The notes below the pieces were generated by a model. That model saw only the letters and a program-made list of their open reading frames with translations. It had not been told where the DNA came from and did not search any database. Below, piece by piece: positions 22,718 through 32,429 of a DNA stretch of 64,000 nt. The first letter of the stretch is position 1. Every line of letters starts with the position of its first letter. This stretch comes from Halopseudomonas pertucinogena (GTDB lineage Bacteria > Pseudomonadota > Gammaproteobacteria > Pseudomonadales > Pseudomonadaceae): positions 105,196 through 169,195 of the forward strand of contig NZ_BMNN01000006.1 in assembly GCF_014646575.1 (NCBI RefSeq), given 5' to 3'. Made by a program: the position numbers and the translations under genes.

Positions 22718-25075
22718 ATGTCGATCAACACTACTCTTCCTTCCCGTGTCTTTGGGGGCATCGGCCTGCTGACGACGGGCCTGGCACTGGCCAGTGAATC
22801 CCCGGTACATCTGCCGGATGTGACCGTCGTGTCCGCCACCGGTTACGAACAGAAGATCACCGATGCGCCTGCCAGTATCAGCGTGATCACTCGCGAACAG
22901 CTGCAGCGCAAACCGTACGCCGGGCTGGCTGATGCCCTGCGGGACGTCGAAGGCGTGGACGTGGGCGCCGACCTCGACAAGAATGGCAATATCAGCATCA
23001 CCATGCGCGGCCTGCCCAAGGATTACACGCTGGTGCTGATAGACGGTCGCCGCCAGAGTGATGTGGGTGATATCGGCCCGAACAATTTCGGCAACAGCCA
23101 GTTCATGTACATGCCGCCGCTGGACGCCATCGAACGCATCGAAGTCATACGCGGGCCGATGTCGACCCTCTACGGGGCCGACGCCATGGGTGGAGTGATC
23201 AATATCATCACCCGCAAGGTGATGGACAGATGGGGTGGTTCCATCACCCATGGGCTTACCCTTCAGGAAGACTCCCAGTTCGGTGATGACCGCAAGACCG
23301 ATGTGTATGCCAGCGGCCCGCTGGTGGTCGGTCTGGTCGGCCTGGGACTGCGGGCCGGTCTCTATGATCGGGATCAGAGCGATCCCGGTTACAGTCTTGG
23401 CAGTCTGGTCAACGGCGACGGCAGCCTGTTCGAGGATAGAGGCAGTTTCGGTGACAAGAAGATAGTCGCGGCGAAGAACTGGAATGCCGGCCTCACCCTG
23501 AACCTCACCCCTCTTGAGGACCATGATTTCCAGTTCGAGTACGACCTGGCGAAACAGCGGTATGACAATACCGAGGGTCAGACCGGCACCCTGGACTCGG
23601 TGGAGAGCCTGTGGCGCGCAAGTCGGGAAGGCGTCATCCAGCCTCGGGTGGGTTACGCGGAATATCAGCGCAACGAGCGGGAACAGTACGTGCTGGCGCA
23701 CACCGGCCGCTGGAATTTCGGCACCAGCACCTCCAGCCTGACCCGCAGCACCAGCAACAACCTCGGTCGCTCCCTGCCCCTCACCGTCCAGGAACGCAGC
23801 AACCTGCAAGCCATCTGGGACGAAGCAGCTGCGGATCAGGGTGTGGCCATCCCCGAACTGACCGACGAGTTGCGGGATCAGTTGCAGGCCAGCTTCCTGC
23901 CCAGACAGCGGCGCGAGCTGGAAATCCGCAACACCATCTTCGATACCAAGCTGGCCCATACCCTGGGCAGGCATCACTTCACCGTGGGCGGTCAGTACTT
24001 CCTCGCTGAAATGGAGGATGGTGTCTTTGGTATGGATGGGGCCAGTTACCGGTCCGGCACCACCCAGGATCACCGGCAATGGGCGCTGTTTGCGGAGGAT
24101 AACTGGGACCTGACCGATACACTGACCCTGACCGTCGGGGCGCGCTACGACGACCACAACCTGTTTGGCTCGCAGGTCAGCCCGCGCGGTTATCTGACCT
24201 GGCGTACGGACGATAACTGGACCTTCAAGGGAGGTGTCAGCACGGGCTACAAGACACCCAAGCCCAATCAGCTGTTCGCCGGCATCACGGGCTTTGGCGG
24301 TCAGGGCGTGAGCCCGATGGTCGGCACCCCGGACCTGCAACCGGAAACCAGTACCAACTACGAGGTGGCGGCCTATTACGACAACCTGCTGAACTTCAAT
24401 GCCAACGTCACGCTGCTCTACAACGACTTCAAGGACAAGATCGCCCGGGCGGATGCCATTCCCAACTGCTACAACGCCGATGGCGTGAGATATCTCAGCT
24501 CAGGGTGTGTGGACGTCGGGCCGGGCTGGGCAGAGCTGGGGTATGACAGCTTCAGCCAGAACACCAATGTGGACAAGGCGGAGACCCGGGGCATCGAGCT
24601 CGCGGCGCGCTGGGAGATCATTCCGACGCTGGCCCTGAGCGGCAACTACACCTATACCGACAGCGAGCAGAAAAGCGGTGCCAACAAGGGATTGCCGCTG
24701 GTGAATACGCCGGAACACATGCTCAACGGCACGCTCAGCTGGGACGTTCTGCCCCGGTTGAATGTATCGCTGATCGCCGAACTGCGTGATGAGCGTTACC
24801 GCGGCACCGCCGTCAGCACCGGCCCGCAACCGGTCACCCGCAAGCTGTATTACAAGTCCTATGATCTTTATCACCTGGCGATGCACTTCCAGGCCAGCGA
24901 GGCCCTCACCCTGCATGGCCGAATCAACAACCTGCTGGACAAGGACATGGCCGGCCGCAGCTGCGATCCGACCTACGACGATCTGGGGGCGCACGACAGC
25001 TGGACCTGCTCCAACGACTACAACGTGACCGAGAAGGCGCGCAGCCTCTGGCTGTCGGCCAATTACCGGTTCTGA
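22718..25075 (+). CDS. TonB-dependent receptor heading a reductive iron-uptake operon
   Basis: A 785-residue outer-membrane receptor, a paralog of the one at 20226: the plug segments KITDAPASISVITREQL and IERIEVIRGPMSTLYGADAM are nearly the same, while extracellular loops and length differ. Residues 1-28 form a signal peptide. The C-terminus LSANYRF ends in Phe as expected for barrel assembly. Two Cys pairs (NCYNADG and SSGCVDV; SCDP and WTCSND) sit in late loops. AAGGAG lies 11 bp upstream of the ATG. The PepSY gene starts 4 bp after its stop, so substrate uptake is tied to the downstream redox genes. The ligand is unknown. Confidence 0.92.
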   Translation: MSINTTLPSRVFGGIGLLTTGLALASESPVHLPDVTVVSATGYEQKITDAPASISVITREQLQRKPYAGLADALRDVEGVDVGADLDKNGNISITMRGLPKDYTLVLIDGRRQSDVGDIGPNNFGNSQFMYMPPLDAIERIEVIRGPMSTLYGADAMGGVINIITRKVMDRWGGSITHGLTLQEDSQFGDDRKTDVYASGPLVVGLVGLGLRAGLYDRDQSDPGYSLGSLVNGDGSLFEDRGSFGDKKIVAAKNWNAGLTLNLTPLEDHDFQFEYDLAKQRYDNTEGQTGTLDSVESLWRASREGVIQPRVGYAEYQRNEREQYVLAHTGRWNFGTSTSSLTRSTSNNLGRSLPLTVQERSNLQAIWDEAAADQGVAIPELTDELRDQLQASFLPRQRRELEIRNTIFDTKLAHTLGRHHFTVGGQYFLAEMEDGVFGMDGASYRSGTTQDHRQWALFAEDNWDLTDTLTLTVGARYDDHNLFGSQVSPRGYLTWRTDDNWTFKGGVSTGYKTPKPNQLFAGITGFGGQGVSPMVGTPDLQPETSTNYEVAAYYDNLLNFNANVTLLYNDFKDKIARADAIPNCYNADGVRYLSSGCVDVGPGWAELGYDSFSQNTNVDKAETRGIELAARWEIIPTLALSGNYTYTDSEQKSGANKGLPLVNTPEHMLNGTLSWDVLPRLNVSLIAELRDERYRGTAVSTGPQPVTRKLYYKSYDLYHLAMHFQASEALTLHGRINNLLDKDMAGRSCDPTYDDLGAHDSWTCSNDYNVTEKARSLWLSANYRF

Positions 25076-25079
25076 GCAG

Positions 25080-25676
25080 ATGAAATATCTGTTTATCGGC
25101 ACCCTGCGGCAGTGGCACTGGATCAGCTCGGCCCTCTGTCTGGGGGGCATGCTGCTGTTCGCCGTGACGGGTATCACGCTCAACCATGCGAGGGCGATCG
25201 AGTCCCAGCCAGTGGTGAGCAGTACCGAAACCCGGCTGCCGGAAGAACTCCTGCAGCTGCTTCCGGACGTTGCACGGAATCAGACCCTCCCCGGCTCGCT
25301 GCGCAGTTGGCTGAGAACCGAGCTGGACGTGCGTTTCGATCCGACGCGGGCCGAGTGGTCCGACGATGAACTCTACCTAGGGCTGCCGCGCCCAGGCGGC
25401 GACGCCTGGCTGACGATTGATCTGCATACCGGTGAGGTATTCCACGAAAGCACCGATCGTGGCTGGATTGCCTACGCCAATGACCTGCACAAGGGACGTC
25501 ACGCCGGTACCGCATGGAGCTGGTTCATCGACATCTTCGCCGGTGTATCCGTGCTGTTCTCGCTGACCGGGCTGCTGTTGCTGCACCGGCAGGCACGCAG
25601 CCGACCTGCGACCTGGCCGGTCACCGGTCTTGGTTTGCTGATCCCGGTCCTCATAGCCCTGCTGCTTATTCATTAA
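25080..25676 (+). CDS. PepSY-associated inner-membrane protein, possible haem-binding reductase (FoxB-like)
   Basis: A 198-residue membrane protein with helices near residues 15-35, 146-168 and 178-197 and a periplasmic PepSY-like segment between the first two. Histidines flank the helices: His13 (RQWHWIS), His36 (TLNHARA), His137 (NDLHKGRH) and His169 (LLLLHRQ). In PepSY reductases such as FoxB, histidines of this kind ligate haem b and pass electrons to periplasmic ferric siderophores; haem ligation here is an inference. The protein is shorter than FoxB (about 380 residues), so it may be a half-module. It lies between the receptor and a DUF2271 protein. Confidence 0.75.
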   Translation: MKYLFIGTLRQWHWISSALCLGGMLLFAVTGITLNHARAIESQPVVSSTETRLPEELLQLLPDVARNQTLPGSLRSWLRTELDVRFDPTRAEWSDDELYLGLPRPGGDAWLTIDLHTGEVFHESTDRGWIAYANDLHKGRHAGTAWSWFIDIFAGVSVLFSLTGLLLLHRQARSRPATWPVTGLGLLIPVLIALLLIH

Positions 25677-25695
25677 CTCAATAGAAGGATATTCC

Positions 25696-26205
25696 ATGCA
25701 CAGAAAAGTGCTGCTGCCCCTGCTGGCGGTCATTACCACACAGGCCACCGCCACCGAAATGGAAGTCAAGGTGGAGGTCCCGCGCCTGGCGGTCGCGGAG
25801 TACCACCGGCCCTATGTGGCGATATGGATAGAGAACACCGCCGGCCATGTGGCCGACCTGGCGGTGTGGTACGACCTGAAACTGCGTGACCGTGAAGGTG
25901 AGAAATGGCTCAAGGACATGCGCCAGTGGTGGCGACGCAGCGGACGCGCACTGACGCTGCCCGTCGACGGCCTGTCCGGTGCCACCCGACCGGCAGGTGA
26001 ACACAGTCTGCGGTTTGGCGGCGACCACCGGGCCCTGCAGCGGCTGGATGCCGGGGAGTATCAATTGGTCGTTGAAGCAGCACGGGAGGTGGGCGGCCGC
26101 GAGCTGGTCAGAGTGCCGTTCCGCTGGCCGGTGGCCGAGCCCGAGTCCCATCAGCAAGGCGGTACCAGCGAGCTGGGCCGCATCAGTCTCAATCTGCAGC
26201 CCTGA
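25696..26205 (+). CDS. DUF2271 periplasmic protein
   Basis: A 169-residue exported protein with a short signal peptide (residues 1-19, ending TQATA). VEVPRLAVAEYHRPYVAIWIE and WLKDMRQWWRRSGR match the DUF2271 family, small beta-rich periplasmic proteins that regularly occur next to PepSY proteins, DUF4198 proteins and TonB receptors. Molecular function unknown. AGAAGGA lies 7 bp upstream. It is 19 bp after the PepSY gene and 22 bp before the DUF4198 gene, inside the same operon. Confidence 0.82.
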   Translation: MHRKVLLPLLAVITTQATATEMEVKVEVPRLAVAEYHRPYVAIWIENTAGHVADLAVWYDLKLRDREGEKWLKDMRQWWRRSGRALTLPVDGLSGATRPAGEHSLRFGGDHRALQRLDAGEYQLVVEAAREVGGRELVRVPFRWPVAEPESHQQGGTSELGRISLNLQP

Positions 26206-26227
26206 CACCCATCATCGGAGAGATCAC

Positions 26228-27112
26228 ATGTTGAAATCACTTGCCCCTGGCCTGGTACTCGCGCTGGTCGCCAGCCTGCCGCTGACTGCCCAGGCCCATC
26301 GCGCCTGGCTGTTGCCCTCTGCCACCATCCTTTCCGGAGAGGCGCCCTGGGTGACGGTGGACGCCGCAGTCTCCAACGAGCTGTTTTCATTCGAGCATCA
26401 TCCACTGGTGCTCCAGGGCATCGGCCAACCACCCCAGCGAGACACTCCGGAGTCTGCTGCCCCGGCCCGACCGAGGCCGGCCAACCAACTGGTGATAACC
26501 GCGCCGGACGGCAGCACAATCCTTCCCCGTAATGGCCACATCGGCAAGTACCGCAGTGTCTTCGATGTGGAGCTCGCGCAGAAAGGTACCTACAAGCTGG
26601 CAGTGGCAGGAGCGCCCCGCTATATGGCGCGCTTCCAGGAGAACGGCGAAGACCGCCGATGGATGGGCGCGTTGGAAGATCTGCCCGGTACCATTCCGGG
26701 TAATGCGACGGATATCGAGGTAAGCCAGATGGAGTCGCGCATGGAGGTTTTCATCACCTCCGGGCAGCCCACCGATACGGTATTGCAGCCCACCGGTCGG
26801 GGGCTGGAACTGCACCCCGTCACCCACCCCAATGACCTTTTCGCCGGAGAAAACAGCGAGCTGGTCTTTCTTCTGGATGGCAAGCCCGCCGCCGGCGTCG
26901 AGATCAAAGTGATTCCAGGCGGCGTACGCCATCGCGACAAGCTCAATGAGCTGACGTTTACCACCTCATCCGATGGCAAGGTAAGCATAAACTGGCCGAG
27001 CGCGGGATTCTGGTGGCTGGAAGCCAGAAAGGTGCAGGACGAAGGGCTTGCAGCGCCTCTGACCCAGCGCCGGGCGAGCTACAGTGCAACCCTGGAAGTC
27101 ATGGCCCCCTGA
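26228..27112 (+). CDS. DUF4198 periplasmic protein, possible metal-binding
   Basis: A 294-residue exported protein of the DUF4198 family, which includes nickel/cobalt-uptake components such as NikK. The signal peptide ends LPLTAQA at residue 23, so mature protein would start with His (HRAWLLPSA). NQLVITAPDGS and a C-terminal Ig-like part with FAGENSELVFLLDGKPAAGVEIKVIPGG are typical. A role in handling the released metal in the periplasm is inferred from family and neighbours. GGAGA lies 8 bp before the ATG; a longer frame from 25979 overlaps the previous gene and is rejected. The next gene begins 2 bp after its stop. Confidence 0.83.
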   Translation: MLKSLAPGLVLALVASLPLTAQAHRAWLLPSATILSGEAPWVTVDAAVSNELFSFEHHPLVLQGIGQPPQRDTPESAAPARPRPANQLVITAPDGSTILPRNGHIGKYRSVFDVELAQKGTYKLAVAGAPRYMARFQENGEDRRWMGALEDLPGTIPGNATDIEVSQMESRMEVFITSGQPTDTVLQPTGRGLELHPVTHPNDLFAGENSELVFLLDGKPAAGVEIKVIPGGVRHRDKLNELTFTTSSDGKVSINWPSAGFWWLEARKVQDEGLAAPLTQRRASYSATLEVMAP

Positions 27113-27114
27113 CG

Positions 27115-28452
27115 GTGTTCTCCGCATTTCCGGATTGGTTCGATGCTCGGCAGGTCTGGGCCGCGCTGGCGCTGGCTGCGTGGCTGGCGATCTGCTGGGT
27201 CTGTCTTGTGCCCGGGCGTGAAAGGCCAGGAAGGCAGCCGGCTGAGGCCGCTGCCTCGCCGGACTGGCTGGTGCTTTATGCCAGCCAGTCCGGCACTGCT
27301 CGACGGTTGGCCGGACAGCTCGCCCGCTGCCTTACCTCAGCCGACCACACCGCTGCCCTCATGGCGCTGAATGAGTTGCGACCAGGACAACTGCTGGCGT
27401 ACCGCAGGGTATTGCTGGTGGTCAGCACCTATGGTGAAGGGGAGGCGCCGGATAATGCCGCTGTGTTCTGGCGCATCGCGCGGCAGACCTCCCCTGACCT
27501 GCGTACGCTGGGCTTCGCCGTCCTGGCACTGGGGGACCGCGGCTACGCGGGCTTCTGCGCCTTCGGCCAGCACCTTTCCGAATGGTTCATCAGCGCCGGG
27601 GCTCGCCCGCTGCTGCCGCTGCAGAAGGTGGACCGGCTCGACCCGGAAACGCTGCGGCAGTGGCAACAGCGATTCGGCCAGGCCACGGGCCAGAGGATCA
27701 TGCTCAGTGATGACTTTCGCCCCTGGCGGTTGCTGGATCGGCAGTTACTCAATGCCCAGAGCCCCGGCGCGCCCGTCTGGCTGATACGCCTTCAGCCGCG
27801 CGGGAAGATGCCTGCCTGGCAAGCCGGTGATCTCGCCCAGTTGCGCATTGGCAATCTGCTGCGCACATACTCGGTGGCCAGCCTGCCGGAGGATGGCGTG
27901 CTCGAACTCATCGTTCGTCAGGTTATCCATGCCGATGGCACGCTCGGCCGCGCTTCAGGCTGGCTGTGCCACGATGTGCGACCCGGTGACACCGTGGAAA
28001 TCCAGTTGCTGCCCAACCCGCAGTTTCACCTCTGCAGGGCTTCGGCGCCGGTCATCCTGATCGGCGCAGGTACTGGTATTGCCGGGCTTCGGGGCCTGCT
28101 CAGGCAGCATCAGCGTCAGGGAATGTCCCCGGCGTGGCTGATCTTCGGCGAGCGCTGCCAGGAGCACGACCGCTGGCTGAGTGAGGAGCTGGAACTGCCG
28201 GCGCGGGACGGCCGGATCCGCCTGGATCGCTGTTTCTCCCGCGCTCCCGAGCAACCGGAATATGTGCAGGACCGGCTACGCACCCATGCTGATGAACTGC
28301 GGCGCTGGGTCGATCAGGGTGCGAGCATTCATGTATGTGGCAGCCTCCGTGGGATGGGTACGGCTGTACGGCGTGCCCTTGAGGAATTGTTGACCGCGGA
28401 GCAATGGAATCGCCTGCAGCGGCTGAGCCGTTATCGGCAGGACCTGTACTAG
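27115..28452 (+). CDS. Membrane-anchored NADPH-FMN/FAD reductase (sulfite-reductase-flavoprotein-like)
   Basis: A 445-residue protein. It has an N-terminal membrane anchor (residues about 10-32, WAALALAAWLAICWVCLV), a flavodoxin FMN domain (VLYASQSGTARRLAGQLA, then VVSTYGEGEAPDNA and LALGDRGYAGFCAFGQ), and an FAD/NADPH domain with the FAD motif LLRTYSVASLP near residue 248, the pyrophosphate loop LIGAGTGIAGLRGLL, FGER and VCGSLRGMG. This is the diflavin layout of CysJ, here fixed to the membrane. Electron delivery from NADPH to the PepSY protein is inferred from operon position. The GTG at 27115, 2 bp after the DUF4198 stop, is the likely start; the in-frame ATG at 27013 lies inside that gene. 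Confidence 0.82.
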   Translation: MFSAFPDWFDARQVWAALALAAWLAICWVCLVPGRERPGRQPAEAAASPDWLVLYASQSGTARRLAGQLARCLTSADHTAALMALNELRPGQLLAYRRVLLVVSTYGEGEAPDNAAVFWRIARQTSPDLRTLGFAVLALGDRGYAGFCAFGQHLSEWFISAGARPLLPLQKVDRLDPETLRQWQQRFGQATGQRIMLSDDFRPWRLLDRQLLNAQSPGAPVWLIRLQPRGKMPAWQAGDLAQLRIGNLLRTYSVASLPEDGVLELIVRQVIHADGTLGRASGWLCHDVRPGDTVEIQLLPNPQFHLCRASAPVILIGAGTGIAGLRGLLRQHQRQGMSPAWLIFGERCQEHDRWLSEELELPARDGRIRLDRCFSRAPEQPEYVQDRLRTHADELRRWVDQGASIHVCGSLRGMGTAVRRALEELLTAEQWNRLQRLSRYRQDLY

Positions 28453-28573
28453 ACCGGAGCGGGTGTCGGAACCTGATTCCTGCGTTGCAGTCACAAGGAG
28501 AGCCGGTGTTTCGGCTACCTAACAGATAAGGAGTGATTACATGGACATCATCCGTCTCATAGCTGCCGTCCTG

Positions 28574-29770
<1,197 letters not shown>

Positions 29771-29825
29771 CGCTCACCCGCGTTCTTGTTTGCCGGTAGG
29801 CTAACGTGAAGCTGGAGCCATTACA

Positions 29826-29840
29826 ATGGCCACTGGCCAT
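29826..29840. promoter_or_regulatory. ATGGCCA-C-TGGCCAT palindrome between sufE and the diguanylate cyclase gene
   Basis: A perfect 7-bp inverted repeat with one central base, 11 bp past the sufE stop and 55 bp before the cyclase start. It lacks a T-run, so an operator for the cyclase is as likely as a terminator. Confidence 0.4.
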
Positions 29841-29851
29841 AGACTGGCGTA

Positions 29852-30271
29852 TCAGACCGACTCTGCGGTATCCCGGATGCGCTTGACCATGGCCCGCAGT
29901 CCATTGCCCCGGGTCACGCTCAGATGCTTGAGCAGGTTCAACCGGGCGAAATAGTCCTCGATATCGAAATCCAGAATGTCCCGGGGTGCCTTGCCATTGT
30001 AGGCAGCGAGTACCACAGCCAGCAGACCCTTGACGATGAAGGCGTCGCTGTCGGCATCGAAGTAGAGCTTGCCCCCCTCTTCGCGGCTGGTCAGCCAGAC
30101 CTGACTCTGGCAACCACGGACGATATTCTCATCGGTGCGATGCTGATCCTCCAGCGGAGGCAGCTCACGGCCGAGGTCGATGATGTACTTGTAACGGTCT
30201 TCCCAGCTGTCGAAGAAAGCGAGGGTCTCGAGAATATCGTCGCTGGTGACGTCCGTACCGAATTGGCTCAT
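29852..30271 (-). CDS. sufE: SufE, cysteine desulfurase sulfur acceptor
   Basis: Accepts persulfide from SufS and passes it to SufB. The 139-residue protein has the acceptor Cys in IVRGCQSQVWLTSREE near residue 54 and the family N-terminus FFDSWEDRYKYIIDLGRELP. The C-terminal DFDIEDYFARLNLLKHLSVTRGNGLRAMVKRI part is the usual SufE/CsdE end. Last gene of the suf operon, 9 bp after sufT. Confidence 0.95.
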   Translation of the reverse strand: MSQFGTDVTSDDILETLAFFDSWEDRYKYIIDLGRELPPLEDQHRTDENIVRGCQSQVWLTSREEGGKLYFDADSDAFIVKGLLAVVLAAYNGKAPRDILDFDIEDYFARLNLLKHLSVTRGNGLRAMVKRIRDTAESV

Positions 30272-30280
30272 GCGTGGTCC

Positions 30281-30814
30281 TTAGAAAAACATGCCGGTTT
30301 CGAGCTGTGCTTCCTCGCTCATCATTTCCCGACTCCAGGGCGGGTCGAATACCAGCTCGACATTTACCTGCTCTACGTTCGGCACCAACCGTACCCGATA
30401 CTCGACGTCACCGACCAGAACAGGTCCCATGCCGCAACCTGGCGCGGTCAGCGTCATGGTGATGTCCACCCGCTTGCTCTGCTGGTCGATATTGACTGCG
30501 TAGATCAGCCCCAGATTGACCAGGTCCACCGGGATCTCCGGGTCAAATACCGTCTTCAGCGCGGTCCATACCTGCTCTTCGTGGATCAGGTCGTCCGTCG
30601 CCGGCGGGAAGCTCAACAGCTCCGGTTCAAGACCGAGCCTGTCTGCGTCGGTGCCATCGACGCGCACCATCTGACCGTTGTAGGTAACGGTATAGTTGCC
30701 GCCCAGGGCCTGGGTAATGGTTACAAAGGTATCCTTGGGAATCGTCAGCGGAGTACCATCGGGAACTCGCCGCGCGGGACAGTCGGCCCGCGCTACCACC
30801 ATGCGTCTTTCCAT
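30281..30814 (-). CDS. sufT: SufT, MIP18-family Fe-S assembly factor
   Basis: A 177-residue SufT protein. An N-terminal extension (PDGTPLTIPKDTFVTITQALG) precedes the DUF59/MIP18 domain with EIPVDLVNLGLIYAV and MTLTAPGCGMGPVLVGDVE, including the conserved TAPGC Cys near residue 130. SufT helps Fe-S maturation under high Fe-S demand in other bacteria. It is 1 bp after sufA and 9 bp before sufE. Confidence 0.93.
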   Translation of the reverse strand: MERRMVVARADCPARRVPDGTPLTIPKDTFVTITQALGGNYTVTYNGQMVRVDGTDADRLGLEPELLSFPPATDDLIHEEQVWTALKTVFDPEIPVDLVNLGLIYAVNIDQQSKRVDITMTLTAPGCGMGPVLVGDVEYRVRLVPNVEQVNVELVFDPPWSREMMSEEAQLETGMFF

Positions 30815-30815
30815 C

Positions 30816-31172
30816 TCAACTCACACTGAAGCTTTCGCCACAACCACACTGGTCTTTGACGTTGGGGTTAGTAAAGCGGATCTGGCGGTTGATACCTTCG
30901 GTTACCAGATCGATTTCGGTGCCGGACAGCATATGCAGGCTGTCCGAGTCCACCAGCAGCTGGACCTGGTCATCCAGCTGGTAGCGCAGGTCGTCTTCAG
31001 CGCCCTTCTCGACCATGTCGACCACGTACTTGAAGCCGGTGCAGCCGCTTTTTTTCACACTCAGGCGCACGGACTTACCGGGCTCACGGGTAACCTGTCG
31101 ACGAAAATGCGCCAGCGCGGCGGGGGTAACGGTTACCACCTGGCTGGTCGGATCAAATGCTTGAACGGTCAT
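30816..31172 (-). CDS. sufA: A-type Fe-S carrier SufA
   Basis: A 118-residue A-type carrier. The three conserved cysteines are present: Cys44 region KKSGCTGFKYVVD, and the C-terminal DQCGCGESF pair. It carries nascent clusters from SufBCD to target proteins. The first 12 residues extend beyond the minimal IscA domain. It lies 3 bp downstream of sufS. Confidence 0.94.
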   Translation of the reverse strand: MTVQAFDPTSQVVTVTPAALAHFRRQVTREPGKSVRLSVKKSGCTGFKYVVDMVEKGAEDDLRYQLDDQVQLLVDSDSLHMLSGTEIDLVTEGINRQIRFTNPNVKDQCGCGESFSVS

Positions 31173-31175
31173 TTT

Positions 31176-32429
31176 CTACTCCTCGACAAGAAACTGTTTC
31201 GCCTTGATCAGAGCCTCGAACAGACGGTCGATATCGGCTCTGGTGTTGTAGAAGCAGAAGCTCGCGCGCACGGTACCGGGAATACCCAGCTGATCCATGA
31301 TCGGCTGTGCGCAATGGTTGCCGGTGCGTACAGCGACGCCCTGCTGATCCAGCAGCATGCCCACATCACTCGGGTGGGTGCCCTCCATCAGAAAGCTCAG
31401 CACCCCGGTGCGCCTGGCTGCGGTACCCACAAGGGTGATGCCCGGCATCGCTCTCGCCTTTGCTTCAGCGTACTCCAGCAGATCCTGCTCGTGACGCTCG
31501 GCCCCTTCCCGGTCGATGCTCTGGAGGTAGTCCACCGCCGCGCCCAGGGCAATCACCCCGGCAATGTCCGGGGTACCCGCCTCGAACTTGTAGGGTAGCT
31601 GGTTGTAGGTGGTGCCGCTGAAGCTGACCGTTTCGATCATTTCGCCACCGCCCTGATACGGCGGCATGGCTTCGAGAATCGCTGCCTTGCCGTAGAGCAC
31701 ACCGACCCCGGTGGGGCCGAACATCTTGTGCGCCGAGAACACGTAAAAATCGCAGTCCAGCGCCTGAACATCCACCCGCAGGTGGCTCATGGCCTGGGCG
31801 CCATCGATCAGGCACAGGGCGCCGACCGAATGGGCCAGCTGCACGATCTCCTCGACCGGGTTGACGCTGCCAAGCGCGTTGGAAACGTGCCCGCAGGCGA
31901 TCATTCTCACGCTGTCGTCGAGCATCTCGCGCAGCGCGGACAAGTCCAGCGTGCCGTCACTGCCCACCGGAATGGCCTCGACCCGTGCACCCATCTGTTC
32001 GGCAATCATCTGCCACGGCACGATGTTGGAGTGGTGCTCCATCGCCGAGACCAGTATGCGATCGCCGGCCTTGAGCTGGCTGCGACCCCAGCTGGCGGCG
32101 ACCAGGTTGATGCTTTCCGACGTGCCGCGGGTCCAGATGATTTCCCTGGGCTCCGCTGCGTTGATCAGCTGCGCCACCTTGACCCGGGCGTTCTCGAACT
32201 TTTCGGTCGCCCGTTCGGCCAGCGCGTGGGCGCCGCGGTGGACGTTGCTGTTGTCGTTGCGGTAATAGTCGACGATGGCCTGGATCACCGCCTCAGGCTT
32301 CTGCGTGGTGGCGGCGTTATCCAGATACACCAGCGGCTTGCCGTGGACCTCCTGATGCAGGATCGGAAAGTCCTTGCGTACCTGTTCCGCGTCGAAGGCG
32401 GTGCGGGTGACCAGCGCCGCTTCACTCAT
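31176..32429 (-). CDS. sufS: Cysteine desulfurase SufS (group II)
   Basis: A PLP enzyme that takes sulfur from L-cysteine as an enzyme persulfide. The 417-residue protein has the PLP Lys in VFSAHKMFGPTGVGVLYG near residue 237, the substrate region TRGTSESINLVA, and the catalytic Cys in RTGNHCAQPIMDQLG near residue 375. The short Cys loop is typical of group II (SufS) rather than IscS. It overlaps the sufD stop by 8 bp. Confidence 0.96.
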   Translation of the reverse strand: MSEAALVTRTAFDAEQVRKDFPILHQEVHGKPLVYLDNAATTQKPEAVIQAIVDYYRNDNSNVHRGAHALAERATEKFENARVKVAQLINAAEPREIIWTRGTSESINLVAASWGRSQLKAGDRILVSAMEHHSNIVPWQMIAEQMGARVEAIPVGSDGTLDLSALREMLDDSVRMIACGHVSNALGSVNPVEEIVQLAHSVGALCLIDGAQAMSHLRVDVQALDCDFYVFSAHKMFGPTGVGVLYGKAAILEAMPPYQGGGEMIETVSFSGTTYNQLPYKFEAGTPDIAGVIALGAAVDYLQSIDREGAERHEQDLLEYAEAKARAMPGITLVGTAARRTGVLSFLMEGTHPSDVGMLLDQQGVAVRTGNHCAQPIMDQLGIPGTVRASFCFYNTRADIDRLFEALIKAKQFLVEE

